Below are positions 1 through 8,100 of a DNA stretch of 9,143 nucleotides, in pieces (position 1 is the first letter of the stretch; each line of letters begins with the position of its first letter). The position numbers and the translations under genes were made by a program. Below the pieces are notes generated by a model, which ran no database searches, was not told the DNA's origin, and saw nothing but the letters and a program-made list of their open reading frames with translations. Source of the DNA: RPQK01 sp041946865 (GTDB lineage Bacteria; Acidobacteriota; UBA6911; RPQK01); NCBI GenBank assembly GCA_041946865.1, contig JBHGBF010000224.1:1-9143 (forward strand), in the 5' to 3' direction.

Positions 1-122
1 GCCTAACGCCTTCGGCGTAAAAAACCTTCACACATCTGTTTATTTTCGCCAAAGTCCAGAGTCCTTCCGGACCTGACGGTGCCGTCATTCGACCTTCTAT
101 AGACGGATCGGTCCTACGGACC
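1..122. repeat. Cluster of four small palindromes in non-coding DNA
   Basis: Four short perfect inverted repeats lie in about 120 bases: 6-18 (ACGCC, loop TTC, GGCGT), 61-72 (GTCC, loop TTCC, GGAC), 74-87 (TGACGG, TG, CCGTCA) and 110-122 (GGTCC, loop TAC, GGACC). Three of them share a centre of the form CCT(T/A)C(C)GG. No convincing coding frame crosses the stretch. It lies downstream of the minus-strand TPR gene, but none of the stems is followed by a T-run in that direction; the only T6 (minus strand, 19-24) precedes the 6-18 stem. They look more like a decayed extragenic repeat cluster than a terminator. Each stem is only 4-6 bp, so single stems could arise by chance. Confidence 0.4.
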
Positions 123-123
123 T

Positions 124-188
124 CGGTCAGCGGTGAGCGGCCAGCAGGTAGCGGGGGCGGCGGGCAGCGGGTGACTGTCAGCCGTCAG
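124..188. repeat. Degenerate 7-bp tandem repeat (consensus about CGGTCAG)
   Basis: The segment divides into heptamers: CGGTCAG (124-130), CGGTGAG, CGGCCAG, CAGGTAG, then a 9-base unit (152-160), then CGGGCAG (161-167), CGGGTGA, CTGTCAG and CCGTCAG (182-188). Most units differ from CGGTCAG at one to three positions, so this is an imperfect array of about nine copies. The last unit contains the stop codon of the minus-strand TPR gene (TGA, 185-187), so the array abuts or overwrites the gene end. Heptanucleotide arrays of this kind are known between genes in other bacteria, such as cyanobacterial STRR sequences. No function can be read from the sequence. Confidence 0.6.
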
Positions 189-1315
189 GGCTTTTTCGCC
201 GCTTCCTTCTCGAGGTACTGCTGGGTCTTTTGAAGCTGCTCGGCCTTCTGGCGGCGGACTTCTGCAAACTCGCGGTTTGCATCCTCCCGGCGTCCCAGTT
301 TCTGATAGACCCGGGCCAGCAGAAAACGCTTTTCCGGCTCCTGGGGATCGCCTTTCACCGCCAGTTCCAGCTTGGGCAGTGCTTCGGCCGCCTTCCCCTG
401 TTCGAAAAGGATCTTGCCCAGCAGAGCGTTGCCTTCCGGAGACTGCGGCTCCAAGGCGAGCGCTTTCTGCAGCCTTGGCAACGCTTCGTTCGGGCGGCTG
501 TCGGCTTCGAGCGAGTAGGCGAGATAGTATTGGGTCGAGAAATCCTGGGGTCTGAGCTCCAGTTCCTTCTCGAAAGCTTCGATGGCCTCGCGATACCTGG
601 CTGATTTCACATAGCTCAAGCCGAGCGAATAGTAGAGGTGTGGAAGAAGCGGGCTAAGCTTCTGGGCTTCGAGCAATTCGGCGATTGAGCGCTCGTAATC
701 CTGCTGCATGAGGTAATACTGGCCCTGAAGCAGGTGGCCGGCGGCTTTTCCCTCGCTGCCGGCCTTCAAACGCCGGATCATGTCGAAAACGCGCTCGTCC
801 CGGCGGCGCAGATAAGCCAGGCCGAGACTGTACAGGACTGCCGGGTCCTGGACATTGCGCTCGAGCGCCTGTTCCAGGTACGGTACGGCTTCTTTGTCCC
901 GCCCCAGCTCGAACAGCGAGACGCCGAGCAACTGGATGGCCTGCAGGGAGCCGGGTTGGCGGGAAAGATAGTCTCTGAAAGCGGACACGGCGTCTTCGAA
1001 CCGGCCGGCCCGGTAATAGGCGAGGCCGAGATTCAGGCGCGCGGGCGTCAAGGCGGGCGCGAGCTCAAGTGCCTTGCGGCTGGCCTCGATCGCCTCCTGA
1101 TGCCGGCCAAGCCGGGACAGCACCATCCCCAGGTTGGCGTAAGCCTCGGCATACCGGGGCGCGACTTTGAGGAGCGATTGGTAGACTTCGGCCGCCTCTT
1201 CGAGGGCGGCCTTGCGCTGCAACTCGGCCGCACGGTTGAAACGAGCGGTCAGCTCCGCCTGGTTTTGGGCCGCGACAAAACACGAAAACGCCAGAATCAC
1301 CCACGATCGAACCAT
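185..1315 (-). CDS. Exported protein made of ten tandem TPR units
   Basis: The 376-residue product is a signal peptide followed by almost nothing but TPRs. Residues 1-17 have a short basic start, a hydrophobic core (WVILAFSCFVAA) and an Ala-Gln cleavage region, so the protein is probably periplasmic. From residue 21 to 360 the chain divides into ten gapless 34-residue units with TPR consensus positions, for example NLG...A...G....A......AL...P. The fifth unit (157-190) is the most degenerate. A charged tail rich in Lys and Gln closes the protein. TPR arrays form a superhelical groove for protein contacts; no catalytic domain is present and the partner is unknown. An in-frame TAG two codons upstream fixes ATG 1315 as the first possible start. 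No Shine-Dalgarno is visible before it, so translation may be leaderless or nearly so. It is divergent from the heme-motif TPR gene, and the two may be co-regulated. Confidence 0.9.
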   Translation of the reverse strand: MVRSWVILAFSCFVAAQNQAELTARFNRAAELQRKAALEEAAEVYQSLLKVAPRYAEAYANLGMVLSRLGRHQEAIEASRKALELAPALTPARLNLGLAYYRAGRFEDAVSAFRDYLSRQPGSLQAIQLLGVSLFELGRDKEAVPYLEQALERNVQDPAVLYSLGLAYLRRRDERVFDMIRRLKAGSEGKAAGHLLQGQYYLMQQDYERSIAELLEAQKLSPLLPHLYYSLGLSYVKSARYREAIEAFEKELELRPQDFSTQYYLAYSLEADSRPNEALPRLQKALALEPQSPEGNALLGKILFEQGKAAEALPKLELAVKGDPQEPEKRFLLARVYQKLGRREDANREFAEVRRQKAEQLQKTQQYLEKEAAKKP

Positions 1316-1326
1316 AAGCTAGATGG

Positions 1327-1332
1327 ATGATA
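1327..1332 (-). promoter_or_regulatory. Possible -10 element (TATCAT) of the minus-strand TPR gene
   Basis: On the minus strand TATCAT ends 11 bases before the ATG at 1315. Used as a -10 box it would place the transcript start about 4-5 bases before the ATG, which fits the missing Shine-Dalgarno. No good -35 hexamer lies 16-18 bases upstream (GCCTGC at 17), so this is weak. Confidence 0.25.
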
Positions 1333-1361
1333 ACACACGCGGTCTGGGCGCAGGCGCAGGT

Positions 1362-1367
1362 TATAAT
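1362..1367 (+). promoter_or_regulatory. Perfect -10 box TATAAT in the divergent intergenic region
   Basis: TATAAT matches the sigma-70 -10 consensus exactly in an otherwise GC-rich intergenic region. It would start a transcript near 1374 with a leader of about 70 bases to the TTG start at 1446. A -35 hexamer at 16-18 bases spacing is not recognisable, so an activator may be needed. The opposite strand of the same AT-rich spot reads TATAAC, so the site might also serve the divergent gene. Confidence 0.4.
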
Positions 1368-1434
1368 TGTGACTCGAACGCCGGTCGCAGCTCGATTTCA
1401 GGCTGAGGGACCAGCAAGGCCTGCGAGACTCATC

Positions 1435-1440
1435 AGGAGG
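1435..1440 (+). promoter_or_regulatory. Perfect Shine-Dalgarno AGGAGG that decides a TTG start
   Basis: AGGAGG lies 5 bases before the TTG at 1446, followed by the lysine and arginine codons of a signal peptide. The next ATG (1503) would discard the whole signal peptide and has no comparable site, so TTG 1446 is chosen. Confidence 0.85.
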
Positions 1441-1445
1441 CGGTT

Positions 1446-3890
1446 TTGAAACGACTTCTAACCTGGGCGCTGCTGGAGAGCGCGATCATTCTCCCGTGGA
1501 CGATGGCGGTTGAAAGGCCGGCGGCGCTGACCCAGCCGGCAGCGATCATCATCGACTATCCAAGTGACGGCTCCCTCTATCCTCCCGAGTTCCCGCCTCC
1601 CACGTTTCTTTGGCGCGACAGGAGTGAAGAGGCGACGGTCTGGTCGATCGATATCGCGTTTGGAGACTCGTCCCGGCGGATTCAGGTCAGACCGTCCGCC
1701 GAGCTAATGCGGGTCGGCGAAATCGATCCCCGCTGCGTGACTCCCACGAACGCCCCCGTGCTGACTCCCGAGCAGAAAGTGATGCGCGTCTGGACGCCGG
1801 ATGTCCAGACTTGGACGAGCATCAAGAAACACTCGGTGAAGCGAGCGGCGGTCATCACTATTACCGGCTTCAAGGACCGGACGTGGACTCAGGCGATTTC
1901 GCGCGGGCAGGTGCGTATACAAGTCTCGCGTGATCCCGTCGGCGCCCCGATTTTCTATCGTGATGTTCCCCTGATGCCGACTGAAGGCGAACAGGGCGTC
2001 ATCCGGCCCCTTCCTCCGGCTGCGATCGGGCTGATCAAGTGGCGCTTGCGCGACGTGGCCCAGACTGAGAGCCGGACGTTAATGGAGAATCTTCCCACAT
2101 GCGCCAACTGTCACTCGTTCTCGCTCGATGGCAAGACGCTCGGACTGGATGTCGACGGCCCCCAAAACGACAAGGGATTGTATGCCCTGACCTCGATAGC
2201 CAAAGAAACAGTGATCCGAAACCAGGACGTCATCAAGTGGAGCTCATTTGGCGCCCGGCTGGGGGGCAAGCTCCGGGCAGCCTTCATGTCGCAAGTCTCG
2301 CCCGACGGACGTTACGTGATCAACACCATCGAGGATCCGACGCCCAACAGCCGGCGCGACCTTTTTGACAAGTACTACAGCGCTAACTTTAACGACCACC
2401 GCTTCCTTCAGGTCTTCTACCCGACCCGGGGCATTCTCGCCTGGTACAGCCGCGAGACCGGACAGCTCCAACCTCTCCCGGGCGCCAGCGATCCCCGGTA
2501 CGTTCAGACGGACGGCGTCTGGTCTCCGGACGGCAAGTACATTGTCTTCGCCAGGGCGGAGGCCAAAGTCCCCTATCCTGAGGGTTGGCAGCTGGCCCGG
2601 TATGCCAACGATCCGAACGAAACCCAGATTCAGTACGATTTGTATCGGGTTCCGTTCAACGACGGGAACGGCGGGGCTCCGGAACCAATCGTCGGCGCTT
2701 CCCGGAACGGCATGAGCAACAATTTCCCCAAGGTCTCGCCTGACGGCCGCTGGATCGTGTACGTCCAATGCCGCAACGGACAGCTGATGAGGCCCGACAG
2801 CCAGCTCTACATTGTTCCTTTTGAAGGCGGAGAGTCACGCCGGATGAACTGCAACACCCCGCTCATGAATTCCTGGCATAGTTTCTCTCCCAATGGGCGT
2901 TGGATGGTTTTCAGCTCTAAAAGCCGGTCGCCTTTTACGCAGATGTACCTGACGCACCTGGACGAAGCCGGCAACGACACCCCGCCGATTCTCATCGAGA
3001 ATGCGACGGCGGCAAACCGCGCTGTGAACATCCCTGAATTCGTGAACGTCGCTCCAGAAAACTGGTTGAAGATCGAGACTCCGGCCATGGACTTTTTCCG
3101 TGTCTTCGAACGGGCCTTGGACCTGGCGAGCAAGAATCAGGTGGGTGCCGCCATCCGCGAGTGGCAGAAGGCCGCCGAACTGAATCCGGAAGAAGCGCGA
3201 GTGCACTTCAACCTGGCTCTTGCCTTGGAGAAACAGGGACAGATCGAGGGGGCGATCGCCGAATACCAGAAGGCGGTCGATCTGGACCCTGAGAATTCAG
3301 GCGCCTGCACGAATCTCGCCGTGGCCCTGGCCCGCCGGGGCCAGATGGACGAGGCGATCGAATACTTTGCGAAGGCCGTCGCCCTTCAGCCCTCCAGTGC
3401 CAAAGCACACGGCAACCTCGGTGCCGCTCTCATGGAAAAGGGCCGGCTCGACGAGGCTATCGAGCATTGCCGCACAGCCCTTCAAATCGACCCTGAATAT
3501 GCCGATGCCCATAACAGTCTCGGCATCATTCTCACCCGCATCCGAGACGTCGACGGCGCGATCGTGCATCTGGAGAAGGCCGTTGCCGTCAACCCGCGTT
3601 CCTTCGAGTACAGATACAACCTGGGCTCGGCCCTTGCCGCAAAGGGCAGGTTCGAGGAGGCGATTCCTCACTTCGAACAGGCCGCCGGCCTGAGTAACAG
3701 GGAGGAACCGCTCAGTCTCGATATGCTGTCGGCCGTGTATGCCAAGGCAGGTAGAATCGGCGACGCCCTGACGACCGCTCGCCGGGCGCTCGAAATCGCC
3801 ACGCGCACGGGCCAAAGCGAGCTGGCCGCCGGCCTGAGCGCCCGCATCACGGCCTACGAAAAGACCATCGCCGGCGGAAACAAGCAGTAA
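1446..3890 (+). CDS. Exported PD40 propeller/TPR protein with a c-type heme motif
   Basis: The product has 814 residues. Residues 1-21 are a signal peptide (MKRLL, hydrophobic core, cleavage near TMA). Residues about 30-210 form an N-terminal region I do not recognise, rich in Pro, Trp and beta-type sequence. CANCH at 219-223 is a CXXCH heme c attachment motif and runs straight into a propeller-like strand (SFSLDGKTLGLD). TolB-type PD40 signatures follow: SPDGRY at 285, SPDGKY at 360, SPDGRW at 431 and SPNGRW at 481. A linker (about 505-547) leads to seven 34-residue TPRs, 548/550-787, and a short tail. PD40 blades usually mediate protein or ligand contacts in the periplasm. If the motif is loaded with heme, the protein would act in periplasmic electron transfer or redox sensing, but only one CXXCH is present and no axial Met ligand can be assigned. 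The gene stands alone, divergent from one TPR gene and convergent with another. Substrate and partners are unknown. Confidence 0.9.
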   Translation: MKRLLTWALLESAIILPWTMAVERPAALTQPAAIIIDYPSDGSLYPPEFPPPTFLWRDRSEEATVWSIDIAFGDSSRRIQVRPSAELMRVGEIDPRCVTPTNAPVLTPEQKVMRVWTPDVQTWTSIKKHSVKRAAVITITGFKDRTWTQAISRGQVRIQVSRDPVGAPIFYRDVPLMPTEGEQGVIRPLPPAAIGLIKWRLRDVAQTESRTLMENLPTCANCHSFSLDGKTLGLDVDGPQNDKGLYALTSIAKETVIRNQDVIKWSSFGARLGGKLRAAFMSQVSPDGRYVINTIEDPTPNSRRDLFDKYYSANFNDHRFLQVFYPTRGILAWYSRETGQLQPLPGASDPRYVQTDGVWSPDGKYIVFARAEAKVPYPEGWQLARYANDPNETQIQYDLYRVPFNDGNGGAPEPIVGASRNGMSNNFPKVSPDGRWIVYVQCRNGQLMRPDSQLYIVPFEGGESRRMNCNTPLMNSWHSFSPNGRWMVFSSKSRSPFTQMYLTHLDEAGNDTPPILIENATAANRAVNIPEFVNVAPENWLKIETPAMDFFRVFERALDLASKNQVGAAIREWQKAAELNPEEARVHFNLALALEKQGQIEGAIAEYQKAVDLDPENSGACTNLAVALARRGQMDEAIEYFAKAVALQPSSAKAHGNLGAALMEKGRLDEAIEHCRTALQIDPEYADAHNSLGIILTRIRDVDGAIVHLEKAVAVNPRSFEYRYNLGSALAAKGRFEEAIPHFEQAAGLSNREEPLSLDMLSAVYAKAGRIGDALTTARRALEIATRTGQSELAAGLSARITAYEKTIAGGNKQ

Positions 3891-3997
3891 AACCGGGACT
3901 TGAGCGCTGCTTTGCTCGTCTGACTTCCTCAGAAGGGGAACGCTACTGCCGCTCGCCGGCCGACCTGAAAGAACGGCTCGGCCCGTTACTCGCGTGG

Positions 3998-4015
3998 CCG
4001 CCGGCCGACCGGCGG
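3998..4015. terminator. GC-rich hairpin between convergent genes, possible bidirectional terminator
   Basis: CCGCCGG (3998-4004) and CCGGCGG (4009-4015) form a perfect 7-bp stem with loop CCGA, just past the stop codon of the minus-strand gene and about 110 bases past the plus-strand stop. There is no real T-tract on either side (plus strand continues GTGTCATTTC), so intrinsic termination is uncertain. The 11-mer GCCGGCCGACC, which forms part of the hairpin (4000-4010), also occurs at 3955-3965. Nothing else is seen in 3891-4018. Confidence 0.35.
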
Positions 4016-4018
4016 GTG

Positions 4019-5017
4019 TCATTTCTGGTGGGACAGCCGCCGCCACTGGGCTTCTTGTGCTCTAAGTCTGTCCGCATTGGGCGCCTCCGGCTGAGCGGCG
4101 AGGAACTTGCGAAGCTCGTCGGCGGCCGCTGCGTACCGGCCTTCTTTGGCGTGGAGGTTGGCCAGGTAGATGCGAGCCGTGATTGCGCCGGCGGGGGCAA
4201 GCTGAAGCGCTTGCTCCAGGCTGTTGCGGGCTTCGGTCCGCCGGTCGAGCGCCAAGGTGGCGATTCCGAAATAGAGGTGGGCCTCGCTGTCGAGAGAATT
4301 CAGCTCGACGGCCCGTCCCAGATCAAGGGCCGCGTCTGCGATTTTGCGTTGCTGAAGTTTGCAGAAGCCGGACCCGCGCAGAGCCGGTTCGAAATCAGGA
4401 TTGATCTTGAGCGCCTCGGAAAAGGCGGCCAGGGCCTCAGCCGTCCGGCCCTGCCTGATTGCCAGCTCGCCGCGCAGCGTCAGCGCCTGAAAGTAGGTGG
4501 GGAAGATAGCCAGGGCTTTTTCGATGTTGGCGGCGGCCCGGGTCGCATCGCCCCTGTTCTTGAGCTCCAGAGCTCTTTCGTAGGCCCTTTGGGCGTCTTT
4601 AGGCACTTGTTGCGCGATCTCGGTAACGGAGACGACGGCCCGCTCGGGTCGTTTGCCGGGGGCTTCAGCTACGGCTCGAAAGAAGAGGTGGACCATAACC
4701 CGCTGCCCCGGGACGCGGCTCACGTCGGTTTCGGCCGACTCGGCGTGGATTTCGGGCTTGTCAGGATCAGAGGCGGTGAGCCGGTAGCGGCCTGCCGGCA
4801 GGCTCGAAAACTCATACTGCCCCTGGTCGTTGGTGATCGTCTGCGCCGAATACCCCGAGCTGGCGCTGATCTCAACGATAACGTCAGCGGCCGGCTTTCC
4901 GTCGGGCAGGTGGACCTGACCGAAAACCGTGTAGACAGAGCGTTGAGCGAGGCTGTTCGGAGAAAACGCCAGAGCCACCACGAGAGCGGTAGCCGGAAAC
5001 CAGTGAAGGCGCTGCAT
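4019..5017 (-). CDS. Exported carboxypeptidase-regulatory-like/TPR protein
   Basis: The product is 332 residues from the chosen ATG at 5017. Residues 1-25 are a signal peptide (MQRLHW, then ATALVVALAF, cleavage near SLA-Q). Residues about 29-112 form a carboxypeptidase-regulatory-like beta-sandwich: VFGQVHLPDGKPAADVIVEI, then NDQGQYEFSSLPAGRYRL. A linker with VSVTEIAQQVPKDAQRAYER precedes about five TPRs (141-320), ending in a charged tail. The arrangement, including the V-P-K-D-A-linked first TPR helix, resembles a protein type common in Acidobacteriota; function is unknown and a scaffold or adaptor role is inferred. The open frame reaches back to 5125, but that extension would translate the terminator stem, lacks a signal peptide at its start and has no good ribosome site. 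ATG 5017 has AAAGGA five bases upstream. It lies downstream of the receptor gene on the same strand and shares its N-terminal domain type, but a terminator separates them. No clear promoter of its own was found. Confidence 0.87.
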   Translation of the reverse strand: MQRLHWFPATALVVALAFSPNSLAQRSVYTVFGQVHLPDGKPAADVIVEISASSGYSAQTITNDQGQYEFSSLPAGRYRLTASDPDKPEIHAESAETDVSRVPGQRVMVHLFFRAVAEAPGKRPERAVVSVTEIAQQVPKDAQRAYERALELKNRGDATRAAANIEKALAIFPTYFQALTLRGELAIRQGRTAEALAAFSEALKINPDFEPALRGSGFCKLQQRKIADAALDLGRAVELNSLDSEAHLYFGIATLALDRRTEARNSLEQALQLAPAGAITARIYLANLHAKEGRYAAAADELRKFLAAQPEAPNADRLRAQEAQWRRLSHQK

Positions 5018-5022
5018 ACTCG

Positions 5023-5028
5023 TCCTTT
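5023..5028 (-). promoter_or_regulatory. Ribosome binding site AAAGGA selecting the ATG at 5017
   Basis: On the minus strand AAAGGA is followed by a 5-base spacer and ATG. This supports an internal start that begins directly with a signal peptide, 36 codons inside the longest open frame. Confidence 0.7.
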
Positions 5029-5080
5029 CAAAGCGAAGTACGCGGATCCATCCCGCTGGATTCATCCTGAACGCGCCTGA

Positions 5081-5111
5081 AAGCAAAAGGGGGTCGCCAG
5101 GCGACCCCCTT
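5081..5111 (-). terminator. Intrinsic terminator of the TonB-dependent receptor gene
   Basis: On the minus strand AAGGGGGTCGC (5111-5101) and GCGACCCCCTT (5097-5087) form a perfect 11-bp stem with a 3-base CTG loop. The sequence then continues TTGCTT, giving a TTTTGCTTT tail. The stem begins 21 bases beyond the receptor stop codon (5133-5135). It points only in the minus direction, since the plus-strand side is CCTC rather than T-rich. Confidence 0.88.
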
Positions 5112-5132
5112 CCTCGGACAACCAACTGGGAA

Positions 5133-8100
5133 CTAGAAATACAGCTTCATCGCGAGCTCAATCACGCGGTTGGCTGAGACGTAGCCGGGCTGGCTGTTGA
5201 CTTCGCCATTTCCTCGGCCCAGCCGGTACGTGTTCGGATTGGGTGGGCTGATGCCTCCCACAAAACCGCGCACGGTCTGCGGCGAGGCCTGCTTTACGGC
5301 GTTGTAGTTAGACATTGCCGAATCAGCCACCTGGAACGTCATACCGCTGTTGAAACCGGTGAAGTTCGGATGGTTGAACGCGTTGAACATTTCAAGCCGG
5401 AATTGCAGGAAGCGTTCTTTCTCGCTCCACAGCGGGAAGTTCTTGTAGATCGAGATGTCGTGGATGTTCAGGCCGGGGTTGTCGATCCAGGACCGGTTGC
5501 CGCCGATCTGGCCGATTTCCGGCAATTGCAGCGCCGAATAGTTCAACCAGTTCGTGCGGCTCTGGTTGGTGGGAACCGGGTCGCCGATCACCTGGATCCT
5601 CGGCCCTTCAGTCCAGGAGCCGAGCACCCTCTGGCTGGTGTTCAGGCCGCTTCCGCTCGGGGTGACCAGGCCAAAGTTGGGCTCGGCCGGGGAACCGGTC
5701 TGAAATTGGCTGATCCCTGACAACTGCCAGTTGTCGAAAACCGCGCGACCAAGCGCGTTGTCAAAGAAGTGTTTCGCGACAGCCGGCAGGTTCCAGACGT
5801 AGTTGATGGCGAGGTTGTGCTTCCGGTCAAAGCTCGCACGCCGGTAATCGTAGCAGCGGGAGCAGACCGGGTTCTGGTAGTCGCCATCGCCGTTGGCGGT
5901 GTCCATGGCTCGGCCCCAAGTGTAGGCGATTGCGTAGGTGAGGCCTCTGCCAAACCGGCGCTGTACCATCGCCTGCATGGAGTGATAGTTGGCGGAGCCC
6001 ATAGCCCCGCGGTACTGAATCGTGCCATAGCCCGGGTACTTCTTCAGGAAGTTGGCCTGAAAAGCCTTGGAGCCGTCGAACTTCAAGCCCTTGTCGATGT
6101 AGACCTGGGCCAGATTAGGCTGAACATCGGGAACCGTGAAGTTCGGATACTGCGCCGGATCCTGGGCCGCCTTGGTGAACAATTCGCCATAGGGGCTGTA
6201 GTTCAGGTTAACGGTCTGCCACAGGTGCGAGGAAACAGATCCGACGTACCCGAGGCTGACCACCGTGTCATGAGGCAGCCGGTGCTGGATCTGCAGGCTG
6301 AAGCTGTGGACCATCGGAATCTTGCCCTCGCGGTCTATGCCGTGGACGTTGGAGGGGGCAAGCACCACCTGCGCGCCGGCGGCGCCGACGGTATCCAGGT
6401 TGCCGTAGAAGAACTGCGGGTTTACATAAACCGGCGGCTGACCGACAGCCGGGAACACGGACGTGTTGCCCGACACGCGGTCGTAGGCGGTCCTGAAACC
6501 GCCTCGCAAAACCGTCTTCGCATTGCCGAACATGTCGAAAGCGAAGCCGAGCGCGGGTCCGATCTGCGGAGGACGCTTTTTGAAACCGCCGCGGATATGG
6601 ACCATTCCGTTAAACGGTTCGCCCGAGCCGGGCACGATGCGGCCGATAAGGTACTTCGGCAGGCCGGTGACTTCCGGGAAAACGGGGTCATAGGCGAAGC
6701 CGTTCTTGTCCGGCCTGTACAACCGCACGGCCTTGGCCGGATCCCAGGCGTTCGGGTCGAAGTACCGTTCCTGGTCGCGGTCGTCATACTGCGGGCCGAT
6801 GTACGAGAAACGGATACCGTAGTCGACCGTCAACCGGGGAGTCACTCTCCAGTTGTCCTGGACGTACCACTCTAGGTTAGTCGAGCGGTATTGCCCTTGA
6901 CCGATCGGCCGGTTGGGCGCCGTCAGCGTGTCGAAGTTGCCCAGCAGGGCATTGGCGAGCGGGTGGCCGGCGTTGTTCGGGTTGTTGACGTTGTTCGAGA
7001 AGTTGATCGTCATCGACGTCCCGGCCGCCTGGTCTTTGCGCTGCCGCTGATAGTAGATGCCCGTCTTGAATGAATGAGAACCCCAGATCTTGTTCAGGTT
7101 GTCGTAGAAGTCGAAGGTGGTGTTGGAGTTCTTGTAGGGGAACTGGGTGTAGTTATTAATTACGCCATAGCTCCCGTAACCGCTGAAGTTGATGTTGACG
7201 AACTGATACGGGGAGTAGGGGTAGGGTGGCGTGAAGGTGAGCCCAATCCCCTTGAACGTCGCCGCATCCGGGTCCACGGGATCCAGAGTGAGGTTGTTCT
7301 GACTCGGCCCGAAGACGAATTCGTTCGTCATCGTGTTGTTGATGACCCAGGTGATGTTCAGCGACGCGTTTCTCGCCGGCCCCTGCTTGAAAATCGTGGG
7401 AGTCAGCGGGAAGTTCTGCCCGGAAGTCCAGCCCACGCCGTACGGCATGATCTGCTCGTCGCTGTCCTGAGTGAAGCGGGCAAACATGCGCAGGTTCTCC
7501 GTGATGTTGTAATCAACACGGATGTTCTCCTCGCGCCTCGGGTAGTTGATGCTCTCCTGTGACTGGTGGTTAAACAGGGGCATCTTCTCCGGCATGTTGA
7601 TGTACCTGTTGAACAGTTTCAGGATGTTCTGACCGCTGGTATTGATGCGGTTCGCCGGAATCTTTTCGTTCTCGAAGGGCTTGCCGGTCAGCGGGTCTTT
7701 GATCGTGATGTCATTGCCGCTTCCGTCGCGGGTCTGGCTGAAGTCGCCGTTGACCTCCAGGTCGGTCGGCATGCGGACCTGCTGCACCCCGACCGGCACA
7801 AACTGCTTGTGCCACTCCTGGCCCCAGAAGAAATACATCTTGTCCTTCAGGAAGTTCCCGAGCTTCACCGGTCCGCCGATGTTGTAGCCGAAGTAGTTGT
7901 ACCGGTAAAAGGCACGAGACGTCTTATCGGCGTTGCGGAAGAACGTGTTGGCGTTCATTCCCTCATGCCGGTGGAACAGGTAGGCGGTTCCATGGAAATC
8001 CTTGGTTCCACTGCGGGTGGTGATCTTGATCTCACCGCCGCCGGAGCGCCCGTACTCCGCCTGGTAGTTGGAGGACAGCACCTGGAATTCCTCGATGGCG

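Noticed and set aside
1265..1315. Lipoprotein signal in the ten-TPR protein (LAFSC)
   Set aside because: Phe at the -2 position does not fit a lipobox; an ordinary signal peptide ending in Ala-Gln is more likely.
3297..4046. Minus-strand open frame of 249 codons opposite the TPR part of the heme-motif gene
   Set aside because: The opposite strand encodes seven in-phase TPRs; this frame has no recognisable feature and runs over the convergent hairpin.
4016..5080. Long plus-strand open frame (354 codons) opposite the carboxypeptidase-regulatory-like/TPR gene
   Set aside because: It mirrors the real gene, shows no domain or signal peptide, and is a usual by-product of GC-rich codon use on the other strand.
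5018..5125. Upstream start for the carboxypeptidase-regulatory-like/TPR protein at 5125
   Set aside because: It would translate through the receptor terminator and bury the signal peptide; ATG 5017 has a good ribosome site.
5769..6875. Plus-strand open frame of 368 codons inside the receptor gene
   Set aside because: The receptor frame is intact over 1203 codons with family motifs on both sides; the opposite frame shows nothing.
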